NCBI RefSeq assembly: GCF_002135205.1
Contig: NZ_NEFZ01000001.1
Coordinates: 682,001-746,000 of the forward strand
DNA length: 64,000 nt
Direction of reading: 5' to 3'
Source of the DNA: Acinetobacter sp. ANC 4204
Lineage (GTDB): Bacteria; Pseudomonadota; Gammaproteobacteria; Pseudomonadales; Moraxellaceae
In this document: piece by piece, positions 1-11,275 of the stretch
Layout: the number at the start of each line of letters is the position of its first letter
Position numbering within the stretch: the first letter of the stretch is position 1
Program-made: the position numbers and the translations under genes
The notes under the pieces: model-generated
Databases searched by the model: none
The model's input: only the letters and a program-made list of their open reading frames with translations
Told to the model about the DNA's origin: nothing

Positions 1-830
1 AAGATCGTGATGATAGAGTCAACTAGGATTGCACCTGAAGTTAAAATGTAACGTACAAACAGGCCAATTGTTGCGACTTTTGCAGCCGTTGCAAGGAAAG
101 TTGCAATCGGTGTTGGTGCACCTGCATAAACGTCTGGTGTCCATTTGTGGAATGGCGCTAAAGACAGTTTAAATGCCACAGCAAATACGATGAAACCTAA
201 ACCTAAAAGCACCATCGGTTGCTGGATGTTTTGCATTAACGCTTGAACATTGTCATAGAACGACATTGAACCTGTGTACGCGTAAATGTAAGCCATACCC
301 ATCAACAACATTGCCGAAGCGGTTGCTGAAAGCACCAAGTACTTCACACCCGCTTCTAAAGATTTAGAGCGTTGGTGTGTATACGCCAATAAGCCATATA
401 CAGGAATCGACATCAACTCAAGGCTAATGAAGAACGATGCATAGTGAGAGCTTGCGACCATTAACATTGCACCAGTCACTGATGACAACATTAAGATATA
501 CAGTTCTTCACGGTTATCTTTATAGGTCTCGATATAGGCATGAGACAAAGTACAGCATGCCAGTGCCGCAATCAAAATGATCACTTGGTATAACAAGGTG
601 AACGCATCCACCATGAACATACCCATCACGTTTGCTGGTTTAAAAGCCCCACCAAACATTGTGAAAAGCACATAAGCTGCTGCAAGGTTTAAGCCCACAA
701 CTGATGCTGTTGCAATTAAGTTATGGTTGCGCTTAATTGCAGTAAGAATCATCACGACGATCGTTGTTAAAGCAACGATCATCACAGGAGCTAAAGGCAT
801 AAGCTCAGAAAATGACATTGTGAAGTTCAT
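1..830 (-). CDS. nuoN: NADH-quinone oxidoreductase subunit N (partial, N-terminal part)
   Basis: This is the last gene of the complex I operon and is cut by the left window edge, so about 276 N-terminal residues are present. NuoN is one of three antiporter-like membrane subunits that pump protons across the inner membrane. The reading frame starts at the ATG at 828-830, three bases after the nuoM stop codon, and stays open to base 1. The translation is a run of hydrophobic segments, as expected. Identity rests on position after nuoM and the membrane profile; the C-terminal half is not visible. Confidence 0.93.
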   Translation of the reverse strand, partial: MNFTMSFSELMPLAPVMIVALTTIVVMILTAIKRNHNLIATASVVGLNLAAAYVLFTMFGGAFKPANVMGMFMVDAFTLLYQVIILIAALACCTLSHAYIETYKDNREELYILMLSSVTGAMLMVASSHYASFFISLELMSIPVYGLLAYTHQRSKSLEAGVKYLVLSATASAMLLMGMAYIYAYTGSMSFYDNVQALMQNIQQPMVLLGLGFIVFAVAFKLSLAPFHKWTPDVYAGAPTPIATFLATAAKVATIGLFVRYILTSGAILVDSIITI

Positions 831-833
831 GAC

Positions 834-2447
834 TTATTGCATCTCCACATTTTCGAGTTGAACAGTTGCTTGACTTGCAACATCAACGACTTCTTGTACA
901 GGAATGTAGCTGTTTGCTAACCACGCCATGCTTGAATTTGAAATATCAAGGAAGCTTTGTGGATATAGACCCAGCCATAACAGACCGAAAGCACAGATTA
1001 ACAAGATCACTACTTCACGCGCATTTAAGTCTTTCAATGGGTTGTTGTAGTGCTGTTGTTGTTCTTCGTTCGGTGTACCAAACAATGCTTTGTGGATCAG
1101 AATCAAGCCATAAAGACCTGCAAATACTAAGCTTACAGCTGCAAGAATAGTAAACACTGGGAATTTTGCATAAGAACCCATCAAGATCAGGAACTCACCA
1201 ATGAAGTTACCTAGACCCGGAATACCTACAAGCGCCGCCACGAAGAACATGAGGAAGAATGCAAGATATGGGAATTGACCACGCATACCGCCCATCAAAC
1301 GCATATCCCGTGTATGAACACGCTCGTACACTTGACCACACATAATGAACAATGCAGCAGATGACAAGCCATGTGCCAACATCATGATCATCAAACCTTG
1401 GAAGGTTAAGATGTTACCTGCGTAAATCGCAAGTAAAACAAAGCCCATGTGTGAAATTGACGTGTACGCAAGTAAACGTTTCATATCGGTTTGCTGGAAA
1501 GCACACCAAGCACCGTAGAAGATACCGATCAAACCAAAAATGATCGCGATATCTGCAAACTGTGCAGAAGCCGCTGGGAAGAATGGAATCACAAAACGAA
1601 GTAGACCGTATGCAGCCGTCTTAATCAAGATACCTGCAAGGTCAACCGAACCCGCTGTAGGTGCTTGTGCATGCGCATCTGGTAACCAGCCGTGTAATGG
1701 GAAAACTGGAAGTTTTACCGCAAAACCGACAAATAAACACAGCATGAATGCATAAGCAACGGTAGGTAATTCTTTGTCTAAAGTGTTGGCTACAGCTAAT
1801 AAGTAGTTGTAATCAAAACCGATCATACCTGTCATCATGTAACCATAAACCACGAGGCCTAGGATACCGATCAACATAATAAGACCAGCGACTTGCGTAT
1901 AGATAAAGAATTTGGTTGCAGCGTAAACACGTGATTTACCTTCTGCCCCTTTATGACCCCAAAGCGCGATCAAGAAGTAGATAGGTACAAGCATCATCTC
2001 CCAGAAGAAGAAGAACAAGAACATGTCAATCGCTAAGAAGACACCGATCACACCCCCCAAAGACCATAAAAGGTTTAAGTGGAAGAAACCAACATTCTTT
2101 TGAATTTCACCCCAAGAACAGCCGACAGCTAACACACCTAAAAGTGCCGTTAAGCCCACCATTAATAGAGATAGGCCATCCACCGCTAAGTGGATGTTAA
2201 TGCCTAAAGTTTGAATCCATGGCAACATGAATTCAGCAGACCACGATGGCACTTTCGCGCCAAGTTCGTAGTTAAATGTACCTGTTTGCCACAGCGCAAC
2301 AGTTAAGCCCAAAGTAATGAGCATACCAATCAGCGCAATATAACGCGGCAGTTTGTCGTCGAGTTTGTCGACTAACCAACAAATAAAACCAGCAATGAAC
2401 GGAACTAAGATCAGCGCGGGTAGAATCCAGTTGTTTGTGATTTCCAT
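834..2447 (-). CDS. nuoM: NADH-quinone oxidoreductase subunit M
   Basis: Antiporter-like proton-pumping subunit of complex I in the inner membrane, 537 aa, about 14 transmembrane segments. The two key charged residues of the family are visible: Glu150 in FFFFWEMMLVP and Lys245 in VKLPVFPLHGWLPDAH, matching the essential Glu144 and Lys234 of the E. coli protein. It lies between nuoL (1 bp away) and nuoN (3 bp away) and is certainly cotranscribed with them. A slightly longer loop near residues 205-230 is the only deviation I notice. Confidence 0.97.
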   Translation of the reverse strand: MEITNNWILPALILVPFIAGFICWLVDKLDDKLPRYIALIGMLITLGLTVALWQTGTFNYELGAKVPSWSAEFMLPWIQTLGINIHLAVDGLSLLMVGLTALLGVLAVGCSWGEIQKNVGFFHLNLLWSLGGVIGVFLAIDMFLFFFFWEMMLVPIYFLIALWGHKGAEGKSRVYAATKFFIYTQVAGLIMLIGILGLVVYGYMMTGMIGFDYNYLLAVANTLDKELPTVAYAFMLCLFVGFAVKLPVFPLHGWLPDAHAQAPTAGSVDLAGILIKTAAYGLLRFVIPFFPAASAQFADIAIIFGLIGIFYGAWCAFQQTDMKRLLAYTSISHMGFVLLAIYAGNILTFQGLMIMMLAHGLSSAALFIMCGQVYERVHTRDMRLMGGMRGQFPYLAFFLMFFVAALVGIPGLGNFIGEFLILMGSYAKFPVFTILAAVSLVFAGLYGLILIHKALFGTPNEEQQQHYNNPLKDLNAREVVILLICAFGLLWLGLYPQSFLDISNSSMAWLANSYIPVQEVVDVASQATVQLENVEMQ

Positions 2448-2448
2448 C

Positions 2449-4338
2449 TTATTTCCCCACGATCTGAGTTACGATCAAGACCATTAGTAATACAAAGATA
2501 CCTAATGCCATGCTTGATGCGTAATCACGCAATGAACCTGTTTGACGTGAACTTGTGAAGCTATGTCCACCTTTCACAATAGCAGGCAAGACTAACCACA
2601 AGCGATCAATTGGATCACGACCTAAAATCTTCGCAATAAGCAAATATGGTTTCACAAAAACGATGTCATAAAGCGCATCGAAACCCAGCGCATTACGGCA
2701 AATGTTTGCAAGACCTGCACCGAATGACGTTTTAGCGAAGCTTTTCACAGCACTATAAGCAAATGCAAATAACACCACACCAATCGCTAAACCAACCAAT
2801 GCAATACCAACAGCAGTCCATTCAGCGCTGTGCATGCCATGTTCTAATGCTTCTGGGATTACAAATGCTGGGATTTTTGCTGCATTTAAAATGCTTTCTA
2901 CAGGTGCTTTAAGTACCGCACCAATGAAGGTTGAAAGTACTGCAAGAATACCCAAAGGTCCCCAGTATGTGATGCCTTTAATCGCATGATATGGGGTGTT
3001 TTCTTTACCAAAGAACACAACCCAAATCAGACGGAATGTGTAAATCGAGGTTAAGAATGCACCTGCTACACCCGCCCAGTATAATGAGTTATACACTGCG
3101 ATTGATTCACCTTGAACCCAAACTGCACCCAAGATCGCGTCTTTCGAGAAGAAGCCCACGGTGATATATGGAATCGCGGCTAATGCACCGCCACCAATGG
3201 CGAAACAGATAAATAGGAATTTGTTCTTGTAGAACAAACCGCCCATCTTGAAGATGTTTTGTTCGTGGTGATAAGCCAAAATCACTGCACCTGAAGACAA
3301 GAATAACAATGCCTTGAAGAATGCGTGAGTCAGCATGTGGAATAGACCTGCTTGGTAAGCTTCAGCACCCACAGCCATAAACATATAACCGAGCTGACTC
3401 ATTGTAGAGTAAGCCAAAATACGTTTGATGTCTGTTTGAACCAATGCAGCAAAACCAGCCACCAACAAGGTTACCGCACCTGTGATTGAGATAAACATCA
3501 TCACTTCTGGTGCCATTTCAAACACGGTATGCATACGGCAGCACAGGTAAACACCTGCAGTTACCATCGTTGCAGCGTGGATCAATGCAGATACAGGTGT
3601 AGGACCTGCCATCGCATCGGCCAACCATGTTTGTAATGGGATCTGTGCAGATTTACCTGCTGCACCCAAGAACAACATGAGTGCTGTCCAAATGGTTAAA
3701 GATGAACTTTGTGTCATCACTGTTGGTGCAGCTGCAACCACTTCCGCAATGTTTAATGTACCGAACTGTTGGTAAATTAAGAACAAAGCGATCAGTAAGA
3801 ACACATCACCGATACGTGTTACGGTAAATGCTTTAATTGCTGCAAAACCATTTGCAGGGTTTTGGTAGTAGTAACCAATCAGCAAGTAAGAACATAGACC
3901 CACGCCTTCCCAACCTAAGAACAATAACGCTAAGTTATCGCCCAATACGAGCAGCAACATGCTAGCAACGAACAGGTTGAAATAAGAGAAGAAACGTGCA
4001 AAGTCTTCTTCGCCACGCATGTACCATGACGCAAAGATGTGAATTAGGAAACCCACACCCGTCACCATACCCATCATGAGCAGTGATAAACCGTCAAGAT
4101 GTAAGCTAATGCCTGGGCTTAGATTACCGACATTGAACCATGTCCACAGATGTTGAACATAAGTCACTTTGCCGTTATTAACAAAGTCTAGACCAGCGAT
4201 CAAAGCAACCAATGCAGAAAGGCCAACTGCCCCCACACCAATAATGGCAGCAACATTTTCAGGAAGCTTGTTGCGACCTGCCGCTAAAAGGACAAAACCA
4301 ATGAGCGGGAATAATACTGTTAAATATAAAAAACTCAT
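2449..4338 (-). CDS. nuoL: NADH-quinone oxidoreductase subunit L
   Basis: The distal antiporter-like subunit of complex I, 629 aa, with the long C-terminal lateral helix typical of NuoL. Glu144 ([15 protein letters not shown]) and Lys229 ([19 protein letters not shown]) fall at the same numbers as the functional residues in E. coli NuoL. The start overlaps the end of nuoK by 4 bp, indicating translational coupling. Confidence 0.97.
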   Translation of the reverse strand: MSFLYLTVLFPLIGFVLLAAGRNKLPENVAAIIGVGAVGLSALVALIAGLDFVNNGKVTYVQHLWTWFNVGNLSPGISLHLDGLSLLMMGMVTGVGFLIHIFASWYMRGEEDFARFFSYFNLFVASMLLLVLGDNLALLFLGWEGVGLCSYLLIGYYYQNPANGFAAIKAFTVTRIGDVFLLIALFLIYQQFGTLNIAEVVAAAPTVMTQSSSLTIWTALMLFLGAAGKSAQIPLQTWLADAMAGPTPVSALIHAATMVTAGVYLCCRMHTVFEMAPEVMMFISITGAVTLLVAGFAALVQTDIKRILAYSTMSQLGYMFMAVGAEAYQAGLFHMLTHAFFKALLFLSSGAVILAYHHEQNIFKMGGLFYKNKFLFICFAIGGGALAAIPYITVGFFSKDAILGAVWVQGESIAVYNSLYWAGVAGAFLTSIYTFRLIWVVFFGKENTPYHAIKGITYWGPLGILAVLSTFIGAVLKAPVESILNAAKIPAFVIPEALEHGMHSAEWTAVGIALVGLAIGVVLFAFAYSAVKSFAKTSFGAGLANICRNALGFDALYDIVFVKPYLLIAKILGRDPIDRLWLVLPAIVKGGHSFTSSRQTGSLRDYASSMALGIFVLLMVLIVTQIVGK

Positions 4339-4643
4339 CCGCGCATCTCACTAGCAGCATCCACATCCAAGTGATGGAAGCGATGGTAGAACTGAAGGAC
4401 GATCGCAAGACCAATACAAGCCTCTGCCGCAGCAAGCGTTAAGATCAAAATAAACATGATTTGTCCGTCTGGTTGTACCCATGCACTACCAGCCAAAACA
4501 AACGCAAGCGCTGCTGCGTTCATCATGATTTCAAGGCTCATTAACATAAATAATAGATTGCGTCGCACCATCACACCGTAAAAACCCAGTGCAAAAAGGA
4601 TGGTTGCAACAATCAAACCATGTTCTAAAGGGATGTTGCCCAT
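4335..4643 (-). CDS. nuoK: NADH-quinone oxidoreductase subunit K
   Basis: Small three-helix membrane subunit of complex I, 102 aa. The two membrane-buried glutamates of the family are present at Glu38 ([10 protein letters not shown]) and Glu74 ([10 protein letters not shown]), equivalent to Glu36 and Glu72 of E. coli NuoK. It overlaps nuoL by 4 bp and abuts nuoJ by one base, so translation is probably coupled across nuoJ-K-L. Confidence 0.97.
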   Translation of the reverse strand: MGNIPLEHGLIVATILFALGFYGVMVRRNLLFMLMSLEIMMNAAALAFVLAGSAWVQPDGQIMFILILTLAAAEACIGLAIVLQFYHRFHHLDVDAASEMRG

Positions 4644-5164
4644 TATTGTTTGTCCTCTTCTGCACCTGGTTCACGTTTACCAAGATGGAATGCTGCAACC
4701 AATGCAGCAAGCAATAACATGGCAGCAACTTCAACCAATAATAAATAGTGAGTAAAGAGTGCTTGGCCAACGACTTTTGGACCCACAACTTCGGTACCCA
4801 TAGCAGGGCCAGCCACTGTGTAGTCAGAGCCGAGCATCCACACCAACACCAAGCCCATTAAGAAGCTCATGAGTGCTGGGTATGCCCAAGCAGACGATGT
4901 TAACCATTTACGCTCTTGTTCAACGGTATGTTGACCAAGGTTTAACATCATCACTACGAATACGAATAACACCATGATCGCGCCTGCATAGACGATGATC
5001 TCAAGCGCGCCAGCAAATGGCGCACCCACGATCATAAACATGCCTGCAACTGCAAGAAGTGACACGATCAAGCTCAATAAAGCGTGTACAGGATTCGCGT
5101 TGGTCACAACACGAATCGTAGAAACGATGGCCACAAGTGCCATCAAATAAAATGGCCACATCAT
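4643..5164 (-). CDS. nuoJ: NADH-quinone oxidoreductase subunit J
   Basis: Membrane subunit of complex I, 173 aa, with about five transmembrane helices. The third helix carries the glycine-containing stretch ([19 protein letters not shown]) where the family has its pi-bulge. It overlaps nuoI by 4 bp and nuoK by one base. The C-terminus ends in a short charged tail ([12 protein letters not shown]), which is normal for the family. Confidence 0.96.
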   Translation of the reverse strand: MMWPFYLMALVAIVSTIRVVTNANPVHALLSLIVSLLAVAGMFMIVGAPFAGALEIIVYAGAIMVLFVFVVMMLNLGQHTVEQERKWLTSSAWAYPALMSFLMGLVLVWMLGSDYTVAGPAMGTEVVGPKVVGQALFTHYLLLVEVAAMLLLAALVAAFHLGKREPGAEEDKQ

Positions 5165-5703
5165 GGTAATAAGCTCCGTACATCAACTGGTGCGCTTTCA
5201 CGTTGCGCTTGACCTTTGTCTTTTCCAGTTACAGCCATACCTGTTACACGGTAGAAGTTGTAGTCTGGGTATTTACCAGGACCTGAAATGAGTAAGTTTT
5301 CTTTCTCGTATACCAAGTCTTGACGAACGTATTCACCCAACTCGAAATCTGGCGTCATTTGAATTGCAGTCGTCGGACATGCTTCTTCACACATACCGCA
5401 GAAAATACAACGTGAGAAGTTGATACGGAAAAACTCCGGATACCAACGACCATCTTCCTTTTCTGCTTTTTGTAGTGAAATACAGCCAACAGGACATGCA
5501 ACTGCACATAAGTTACACGCAACACAACGTTCTTCACCATCTGGGTCACGTGTTAACACGATACGACCACGGAAACGTGGTGGAACAATTTGTTCGGCTG
5601 GCACTTCTGGGTAAAGAATGGTGTCACGTTTACGTGTCACGTGTGAGAAAACCATCCACAGTGAACGTACGATTGACCCGAACCCAGCTAGAATTTTATA
5701 CAT
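5161..5703 (-). CDS. nuoI: NADH-quinone oxidoreductase subunit I (2x 4Fe-4S)
   Basis: Peripheral-arm subunit carrying clusters N6a and N6b, which relay electrons toward the quinone site. Two ferredoxin motifs are present: Cys60/63/66/70 ([12 protein letters not shown]) and Cys99/102/105/109 ([12 protein letters not shown]). At 180 aa it equals the E. coli protein. It overlaps nuoJ by 4 bp and is 16 bp downstream of nuoH. Confidence 0.97.
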   Translation of the reverse strand: MYKILAGFGSIVRSLWMVFSHVTRKRDTILYPEVPAEQIVPPRFRGRIVLTRDPDGEERCVACNLCAVACPVGCISLQKAEKEDGRWYPEFFRINFSRCIFCGMCEEACPTTAIQMTPDFELGEYVRQDLVYEKENLLISGPGKYPDYNFYRVTGMAVTGKDKGQAQRESAPVDVRSLLP

Positions 5704-5719
5704 TTTATTCTCCCTGCCC

Positions 5720-6727
5720 TTACCACAGAATCACTGCGCCAGTAACTAATAAGTTAACTAACGCTAATGGTAAGCAAATCTTCCAACCAAAGTTCATCAC
5801 TTGGTCATAACGTGGACGCATAAGTGAACCACGAGCCAAGACAAACATCATCACAAAGAATGCTGTTTTGATAATGAACCAGAATACGGGTGGAACGAAC
5901 GGAATGTCGATGTTAAATGGCGCTAACCAACCACCGAAGAATAGCGTGACGATCAATGCAGAGATCAGAACCACGTTGACATATTCTGCAACGAAGAACA
6001 TCCCCCATTTCATACCACCATACTCGACGTGGTAACCTTCCGCCAATTCTTGTTCTGCTTCTGGTTGGTCAAATGGGTGACGGTGAGTAACCGCAACACC
6101 TGCAACCACGAAGATTAAGAAACCTAAGAACTGTGGAATAACAAACCATACATCTTTTTGTGCTTCTACAATTTCACGCATGTTGAATGAGCCTGCAATC
6201 GCAACCACACCCATCAATGAAATACCCAAGAACACTTCATAAGAAATGGTTTGTGCTGCTGAACGTAGACCACCGAGCAATGCATATTTGTTGTTTGATG
6301 ACCAACCACCAAACAATACGGCATAGACTGCAATACCGGCCATTGCCATAAAGAACAATAGGCCAATGCTCATGTCTGACACACCTAAGTATGGTGATAC
6401 AGGAATAACCATGAACGACAGCACCGCTGTTGCCATGGCAACAGCAGGAGCTAAACGGAAAGTCAATTTGTCAGCAAACTTTGGTGTCCAGTCTTCTTTG
6501 AACATGATTTTCAGCATGTCAGCAACGATCTGGAACATCCCCCCAGGACCTACACGGTTGGGACCATAACGGTCTTGCCATAAGCCCAGTAAACGACGCT
6601 CAATAAAAGACATCAACGCAGCGATGAGTACTACAACGAGTAAAATCACAATCGCTTGAATGACTGAGTAGGCAATTGGCCAGTTCTCAGCCCAAAGCGG
6701 CGTTTGACGGATTAATTCTTGTTGCAT
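5720..6727 (-). CDS. nuoH: NADH-quinone oxidoreductase subunit H
   Basis: Membrane subunit that links the peripheral arm to the pump module and helps form the quinone chamber. At 335 aa it has about eight transmembrane helices. The family signatures [18 protein letters not shown] (near residue 45) and the acidic loop [18 protein letters not shown] (near residue 220) are both intact. It lies 3 bp after the nuoG stop codon. Confidence 0.97.
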   Translation of the reverse strand: MQQELIRQTPLWAENWPIAYSVIQAIVILLVVVLIAALMSFIERRLLGLWQDRYGPNRVGPGGMFQIVADMLKIMFKEDWTPKFADKLTFRLAPAVAMATAVLSFMVIPVSPYLGVSDMSIGLLFFMAMAGIAVYAVLFGGWSSNNKYALLGGLRSAAQTISYEVFLGISLMGVVAIAGSFNMREIVEAQKDVWFVIPQFLGFLIFVVAGVAVTHRHPFDQPEAEQELAEGYHVEYGGMKWGMFFVAEYVNVVLISALIVTLFFGGWLAPFNIDIPFVPPVFWFIIKTAFFVMMFVLARGSLMRPRYDQVMNFGWKICLPLALVNLLVTGAVILW

Positions 6728-6730
6728 GAA

Positions 6731-9412
6731 TTACGCTCCTACCGCGACTGATACAGGCTCAGCAAGTGAAACCGTAGGTGCAAGACCAACTGGATAACCA
6801 ATATAACCTGTAGGTAAATAATCAATCACTTGAACTGGAAGTACAATCGAAGTCTCACCTGCTTTCACAGTGATTTTTTGACCATCTTGAACATTCAAAC
6901 GAGTTGCATCTTGCTCACCCACTGCAAAGACTGCTTCAGGAATACGCGACTCCATTGCAGGTGTTTTCACAGTAAATTCACCAGAAGCAAAAATGTGATG
7001 CATTGGCACTAAACGGAAGCTATCAGGGTTTGCAACCACAACCGCAGGAGCTACGAAAGTACGTGCTGGACGCTTCGCTAAACGATCGAATAAACGCACA
7101 CCCGAATCACCACCTTTTAAGTGACCACCGACGTTATCTTGGAATTTGTTCCAAGCTTGCGGTGAGTTCCAACCTGCTGACCATGCAAATGGTACCAGTG
7201 GAGACGGCGTCTGGTTCCCGACATAGCCTTCCATAGAGAAGGTTAATGCAGAGTCGATATCTGTCGGTTGTTTCGGTTCATGCACGTTCAATGGTGCACG
7301 CATAGAAGTACGACCAGAGTAACGACGTGGTTCACGCGCAACTTTCAAACCATGGACACGGAAGCCCGCATCTGGAGCTACATCTTGAATCGCCTCAAGT
7401 GCAGGTACGTTTTTCGCAACTGACTCAATCACGTCATCAAGCAAGGTCCAAGAAATCGCTTTGCCCTTCACGCCAGTTTCAATGGCATGTAACCAGCGCC
7501 AAGATTCTTTGATCGCCAGTTCAGGTTTATAGTAGCTCGGGTCATACACTTGGTAGAAACGTTGTGCACGGCCTTCTTGAGAGACAACCGTACCATCGCC
7601 TTCAGCAAATGACGCAGCAGAAAGTACGATATCGGCTTTCTTGACAGTTTCAGTTTCAGAATGATCTAAAACAATCACTTCTTTATCTGCAAGTGCCGCT
7701 TCAACTTGTGCCGCTGGCAAACGACGGAATAGATCATTTTCAACGATCACAACCGTGTCATAGTCTTGTGCAAACACTTGTTCTAAGCTTTGACCACCAA
7801 AGATCGCCAAGCCCATAGAGTTTACTTCAGGAACCGTCAAGGTTAAACCAGCATTTTCACCAAGGTTTTGCGCGACTTGTGCAGCAGCTTCCATGATGGA
7901 TGCGTCTTGTAAACTTGTACCTGAAATGATCAGTGGTTTCTTCGCCGCTTTTAGGGTCTCTGCAATGTTCTGAGCAAAGGCTTTCGCATCATCTGCTAGA
8001 CCAAGAATTGCATCACCTTTCACAGCAGCAGCAACAGCAAAACCTAAACGAGCGATGTCGTTTGGAGATGCAACCACTTCACCTGTAGCCACATCAGCTA
8101 AGCGAGTTTGCGTTGCAGCGAGGATGAAAATTGGTGATTTCGCATCTTGAGCAATACGTTGTAGCGGTTCTGCCAACCAGTCTTGGGTACGGCGTTCCGC
8201 AGCCATTTCTTTGGCTTTGTTTTTCGCCGCTTGACGAACAGACAACGCCATACGTGGCGCAGTTTGCGTTAAGTCTTCACCCAAAATGAGCACAGCATCA
8301 TAACTTTCGATTTCACGCATACCTGGGTTATATACACCTTCGGTTTGCATAATAGATGCAGCCAATTCAACTAAGTTCTGCTCTTTTTGAGACATACCTG
8401 TTGAATAGTGCTCTTGACCAACTAATTCGCGAAGTGCGAAGTTCGACTCAAGTGATGCACGTGGAGAACCAATACCTAAGACTTTTTTGCCTTGAATATT
8501 TGCAATCACCGTATCTAAAGCAGTATCTACAGAAACAGTTTCAATGTTTGTAGCATTACGGAACTGTGGTTGACGTGGACGATCTGCACGGTTCACATAG
8601 CCTGTCCCAAAACGACCTTTATCACAAAGGAAGTATTGGTTTACATCACCATTAAAACGGTTTTCGACACGACGAAGTTCGCCATAACGCTCACCCGGAG
8701 AAATGTTACAACCCGAAGAACAGCCTTGGCATACGCTTGGCGCATACTGCATATCCCACTTACGGTTATAGCGTTCTGAATGCGTTTTATCAGTAAATAC
8801 ACCTGTAGGACATACTTCAGTCAAGTTACCCGAAAATTCAGACTCTAAAGTACCCGACTCAGGACGACCAAAGTAAACACGTGACGCGCTTGCATATACG
8901 CCAAAGTCTGTACCGCCCGCGTAGTCTTTGTAGTAACGAACACAACGGTAACATGCGATACAACGGTTCATTTCATGAGAAATGAATGAGCCTAACTCTT
9001 GGTTGTAGTGCGTACGTTTCGTGAAACGGTAACGACGACGGTCGTGTTGAGTCATCACAGTCATATCTTGTAAATGACAGTGCCCACCTTCTTCACAGAC
9101 TGGACAGTCGTGTGGATGGTTGGTCATCAAGAACTCAACAATTGACGCGCGGAAGTCTTTCGCTTCTTTGTCTTCAATCGAGATGTAGGTATTGTCAGAT
9201 GCAGGTGTCATACATGACATGACTAAACGACCACGCGTATCTTCAGGATTCGCGTATTGAGTCACGGCACATTGACGGCAAGAACCGACAGAACCTAAGG
9301 ATGGATGCCAACAAAAGTACGGGATATCAATACCCAAAGACAAACATGCTTGTAGCAAGTTCTCTGAGCCATTGACTTCGTACGATTTGCCATCGACATG
9401 AATTGTAGCCAT
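6731..9412 (-). CDS. nuoG: NADH-quinone oxidoreductase subunit G
   Basis: Large iron-sulfur subunit of the peripheral arm, 893 aa. In order: a 2Fe-2S ferredoxin domain (Cys34, 45, 48, 67); the His/Cys ligand segment HPHDCPVCEEGGHC (about 99-112); a 4Fe-4S motif CIACYRC (151-157); and a further Cys cluster VCQGCSSGCNI (about 228-238), the extra N7-type cluster. A molybdopterin-oxidoreductase-like domain follows. The length is close to that of the E. coli protein (908 aa). The middle of the protein (about residues 390-470) is Ala-rich and diverged. Confidence 0.96.
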   Translation of the reverse strand: MATIHVDGKSYEVNGSENLLQACLSLGIDIPYFCWHPSLGSVGSCRQCAVTQYANPEDTRGRLVMSCMTPASDNTYISIEDKEAKDFRASIVEFLMTNHPHDCPVCEEGGHCHLQDMTVMTQHDRRRYRFTKRTHYNQELGSFISHEMNRCIACYRCVRYYKDYAGGTDFGVYASASRVYFGRPESGTLESEFSGNLTEVCPTGVFTDKTHSERYNRKWDMQYAPSVCQGCSSGCNISPGERYGELRRVENRFNGDVNQYFLCDKGRFGTGYVNRADRPRQPQFRNATNIETVSVDTALDTVIANIQGKKVLGIGSPRASLESNFALRELVGQEHYSTGMSQKEQNLVELAASIMQTEGVYNPGMREIESYDAVLILGEDLTQTAPRMALSVRQAAKNKAKEMAAERRTQDWLAEPLQRIAQDAKSPIFILAATQTRLADVATGEVVASPNDIARLGFAVAAAVKGDAILGLADDAKAFAQNIAETLKAAKKPLIISGTSLQDASIMEAAAQVAQNLGENAGLTLTVPEVNSMGLAIFGGQSLEQVFAQDYDTVVIVENDLFRRLPAAQVEAALADKEVIVLDHSETETVKKADIVLSAASFAEGDGTVVSQEGRAQRFYQVYDPSYYKPELAIKESWRWLHAIETGVKGKAISWTLLDDVIESVAKNVPALEAIQDVAPDAGFRVHGLKVAREPRRYSGRTSMRAPLNVHEPKQPTDIDSALTFSMEGYVGNQTPSPLVPFAWSAGWNSPQAWNKFQDNVGGHLKGGDSGVRLFDRLAKRPARTFVAPAVVVANPDSFRLVPMHHIFASGEFTVKTPAMESRIPEAVFAVGEQDATRLNVQDGQKITVKAGETSIVLPVQVIDYLPTGYIGYPVGLAPTVSLAEPVSVAVGA

Positions 9413-9423
9413 AGTCGAATTCC

Positions 9424-10755
9424 TTAAGCTTGTTCTACGTTGCTAGTTTGCGCAGCAGCATTCACCACTTTTGCTTCAAACTCGCCACGGAAATATTTGA
9501 GTGCACCCATCAACGGTTCCATTGCACCTGGAGCATGCGCACAGAAAGTCTTACCAATCCAAAGCTTACGAGTAAGCTCTTGTAAGTGATCAATATCTTC
9601 TTTCTTACCTGTACCATCTTCCAATGCTTTCAGTGCTTTCACCGCCCACGGTAAACCATCACGACAAGGCGTACAGAAACCACATGACTCACGTGCAAAG
9701 AATTCTTCTAAGTTACGTGTCGCTGAAACCATACATTGCGTTTCGTCAACCACCATCAGCAAACACGTACCTAAACGTGAACCTGCTTTCATGATGCTCT
9801 CAGCATCCATCGGTAGATCAATGTGTTCAGCAGCCAAGAAATCTGTAGATGCACCACCTGGTAACCATGCTTTCAGTTTCAAACCATCACGCATACCGCC
9901 TGCATAGTCTTCAATCACTTCACGCGCAGTTGTACCAAATGGAAGTTCCCAAAGACCTGGGAATTTCACCTTACCAGATGCACCATAAATTTTTGTGCCC
10001 GGATCTTTCGACTTGCCTGCAGATAAGCCGATATACCACTCAGGGCCACGCAGCATAATTGCAGGTAGGTTATTGTAGGTCTCTACGTTGTTGACAATCG
10101 TAGGACGACCCCAAGCACCAGCAACTTGCGGGAATGGCGGTTTGGTACGTGGGTTTGCACGACGACCTTCAAGCGAGTTAATCAATGCAGTTTCTTCACC
10201 ACAAATATAACGACCTGCGCCCGTGTGTACATAAAGCTCGAAGTTCCAACCCGTTCCAAGGATGTTATCACCCAAGTAACCTTTGGCACGAACTTGCTCA
10301 AGCGCTTCATTTAAGTAAGCAGCCGCTTCAATGTACTCGCCACGAATGAAGATATAACCATGAGTTGCTTCAAGCGTATACGCTGCAATCAACATCCCTT
10401 CAATCAATTGGTGAGGAAGTTTTTCCATCAACAAACGGTCTTTAAAGGTCCCTGGTTCCATCTCATCGGCATTACAAATCAGGTAACGTGGCCCTGAGTT
10501 GTCATTTGGCGCCATCAAAGACCATTTGATCCCAGCTGGGAAGCCCGCACCACCACGACCTTTTACGGTCGCCGCTTTAATCACTTCAAGCACATCTTTC
10601 GGTGGCATGGTGATTGCTTTTTTTAGACCCGCGTAACCTTCAAGCGCTTCGTAATCATCTGCATTACGAACGTGCTCTTGTTTACTCAAACGCCAAGTTA
10701 ATGGATGCGTTTCTGGGTTACCTTCGCCATAAATTGGTTTTGGTTCGGTATTCAT
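9424..10755 (-). CDS. nuoF: NADH-quinone oxidoreductase subunit F (NADH/FMN binding)
   Basis: Entry subunit of complex I that oxidises NADH through FMN, 443 aa. The glycine-rich nucleotide site [10 protein letters not shown] is at residues 66-75, the FMN-site stretch [14 protein letters not shown] follows, and the 4Fe-4S (N3) motif [12 protein letters not shown] lies near residue 355. It overlaps nuoE by 4 bp. The C-terminal 15 residues ([14 protein letters not shown]) look like a nonconserved tail. Confidence 0.97.
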   Translation of the reverse strand: MNTEPKPIYGEGNPETHPLTWRLSKQEHVRNADDYEALEGYAGLKKAITMPPKDVLEVIKAATVKGRGGAGFPAGIKWSLMAPNDNSGPRYLICNADEMEPGTFKDRLLMEKLPHQLIEGMLIAAYTLEATHGYIFIRGEYIEAAAYLNEALEQVRAKGYLGDNILGTGWNFELYVHTGAGRYICGEETALINSLEGRRANPRTKPPFPQVAGAWGRPTIVNNVETYNNLPAIMLRGPEWYIGLSAGKSKDPGTKIYGASGKVKFPGLWELPFGTTAREVIEDYAGGMRDGLKLKAWLPGGASTDFLAAEHIDLPMDAESIMKAGSRLGTCLLMVVDETQCMVSATRNLEEFFARESCGFCTPCRDGLPWAVKALKALEDGTGKKEDIDHLQELTRKLWIGKTFCAHAPGAMEPLMGALKYFRGEFEAKVVNAAAQTSNVEQA

Positions 10756-11261
10756 ACATACTTCTCCAATAACTGTTTCACTGAAGAAACTTCAACCAAA
10801 CCATGAGTGTCTTCATTCACCATCAAGGTTGGGCCTTTGTCACAGTTACCTAAGCAGCAAATCGGCAGCAAAGTAAAACGACCATCAGCAGTCGTTTGAC
10901 CAAACTGAATGCCTAACTCGCGCTGAAAAGCTTCTGCTAAAGTTTCCGCACCCATCAAGAAACATGCAATCGAGTCACAAAGTAAAATGACGTTACGACC
11001 CACGGGTTGACGGTAAATACGGTTATAGAAAGTTGCAACACCTTCCAAATCAGCAACACTGATTGTCAATAACTGAGCAATGGCGTTTAGCTGCGCGTCA
11101 TCTACCCAGCCATTACGGCGTTGTACACACTTCAAAGCATCCAAAGATGCTGCACGTGGGTACGGATAGTGACTAATGTGATGTTCGATTTCATGGATTT
11201 CGTCCGTAGTCAAAATCCCTTCAACATTCACGCGTGGCTTTTTATCAGTCAAAATCATCAT
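10752..11261 (-). CDS. nuoE: NADH-quinone oxidoreductase subunit E (2Fe-2S)
   Basis: Thioredoxin-fold 2Fe-2S subunit (cluster N1a) of the NADH module, 169 aa. The four ligands are Cys95 and Cys100 (LLCDSIACF) and Cys136 and Cys140 ([10 protein letters not shown]), with the same spacing as E. coli NuoE. Two methionines open the frame; the second is equally plausible as the start. It overlaps nuoF by 4 bp. Confidence 0.96.
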   Translation of the reverse strand: MMILTDKKPRVNVEGILTTDEIHEIEHHISHYPYPRAASLDALKCVQRRNGWVDDAQLNAIAQLLTISVADLEGVATFYNRIYRQPVGRNVILLCDSIACFLMGAETLAEAFQRELGIQFGQTTADGRFTLLPICCLGNCDKGPTLMVNEDTHGLVEVSSVKQLLEKYV

Positions 11262-11275
11262 AATGCGTTTACCCC

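Noticed and set aside
4531..4788. Alternative 85-aa minus-strand frame across nuoK/nuoJ
   Set aside because: It overlaps two certain complex I genes in another frame and has no recognisable features.
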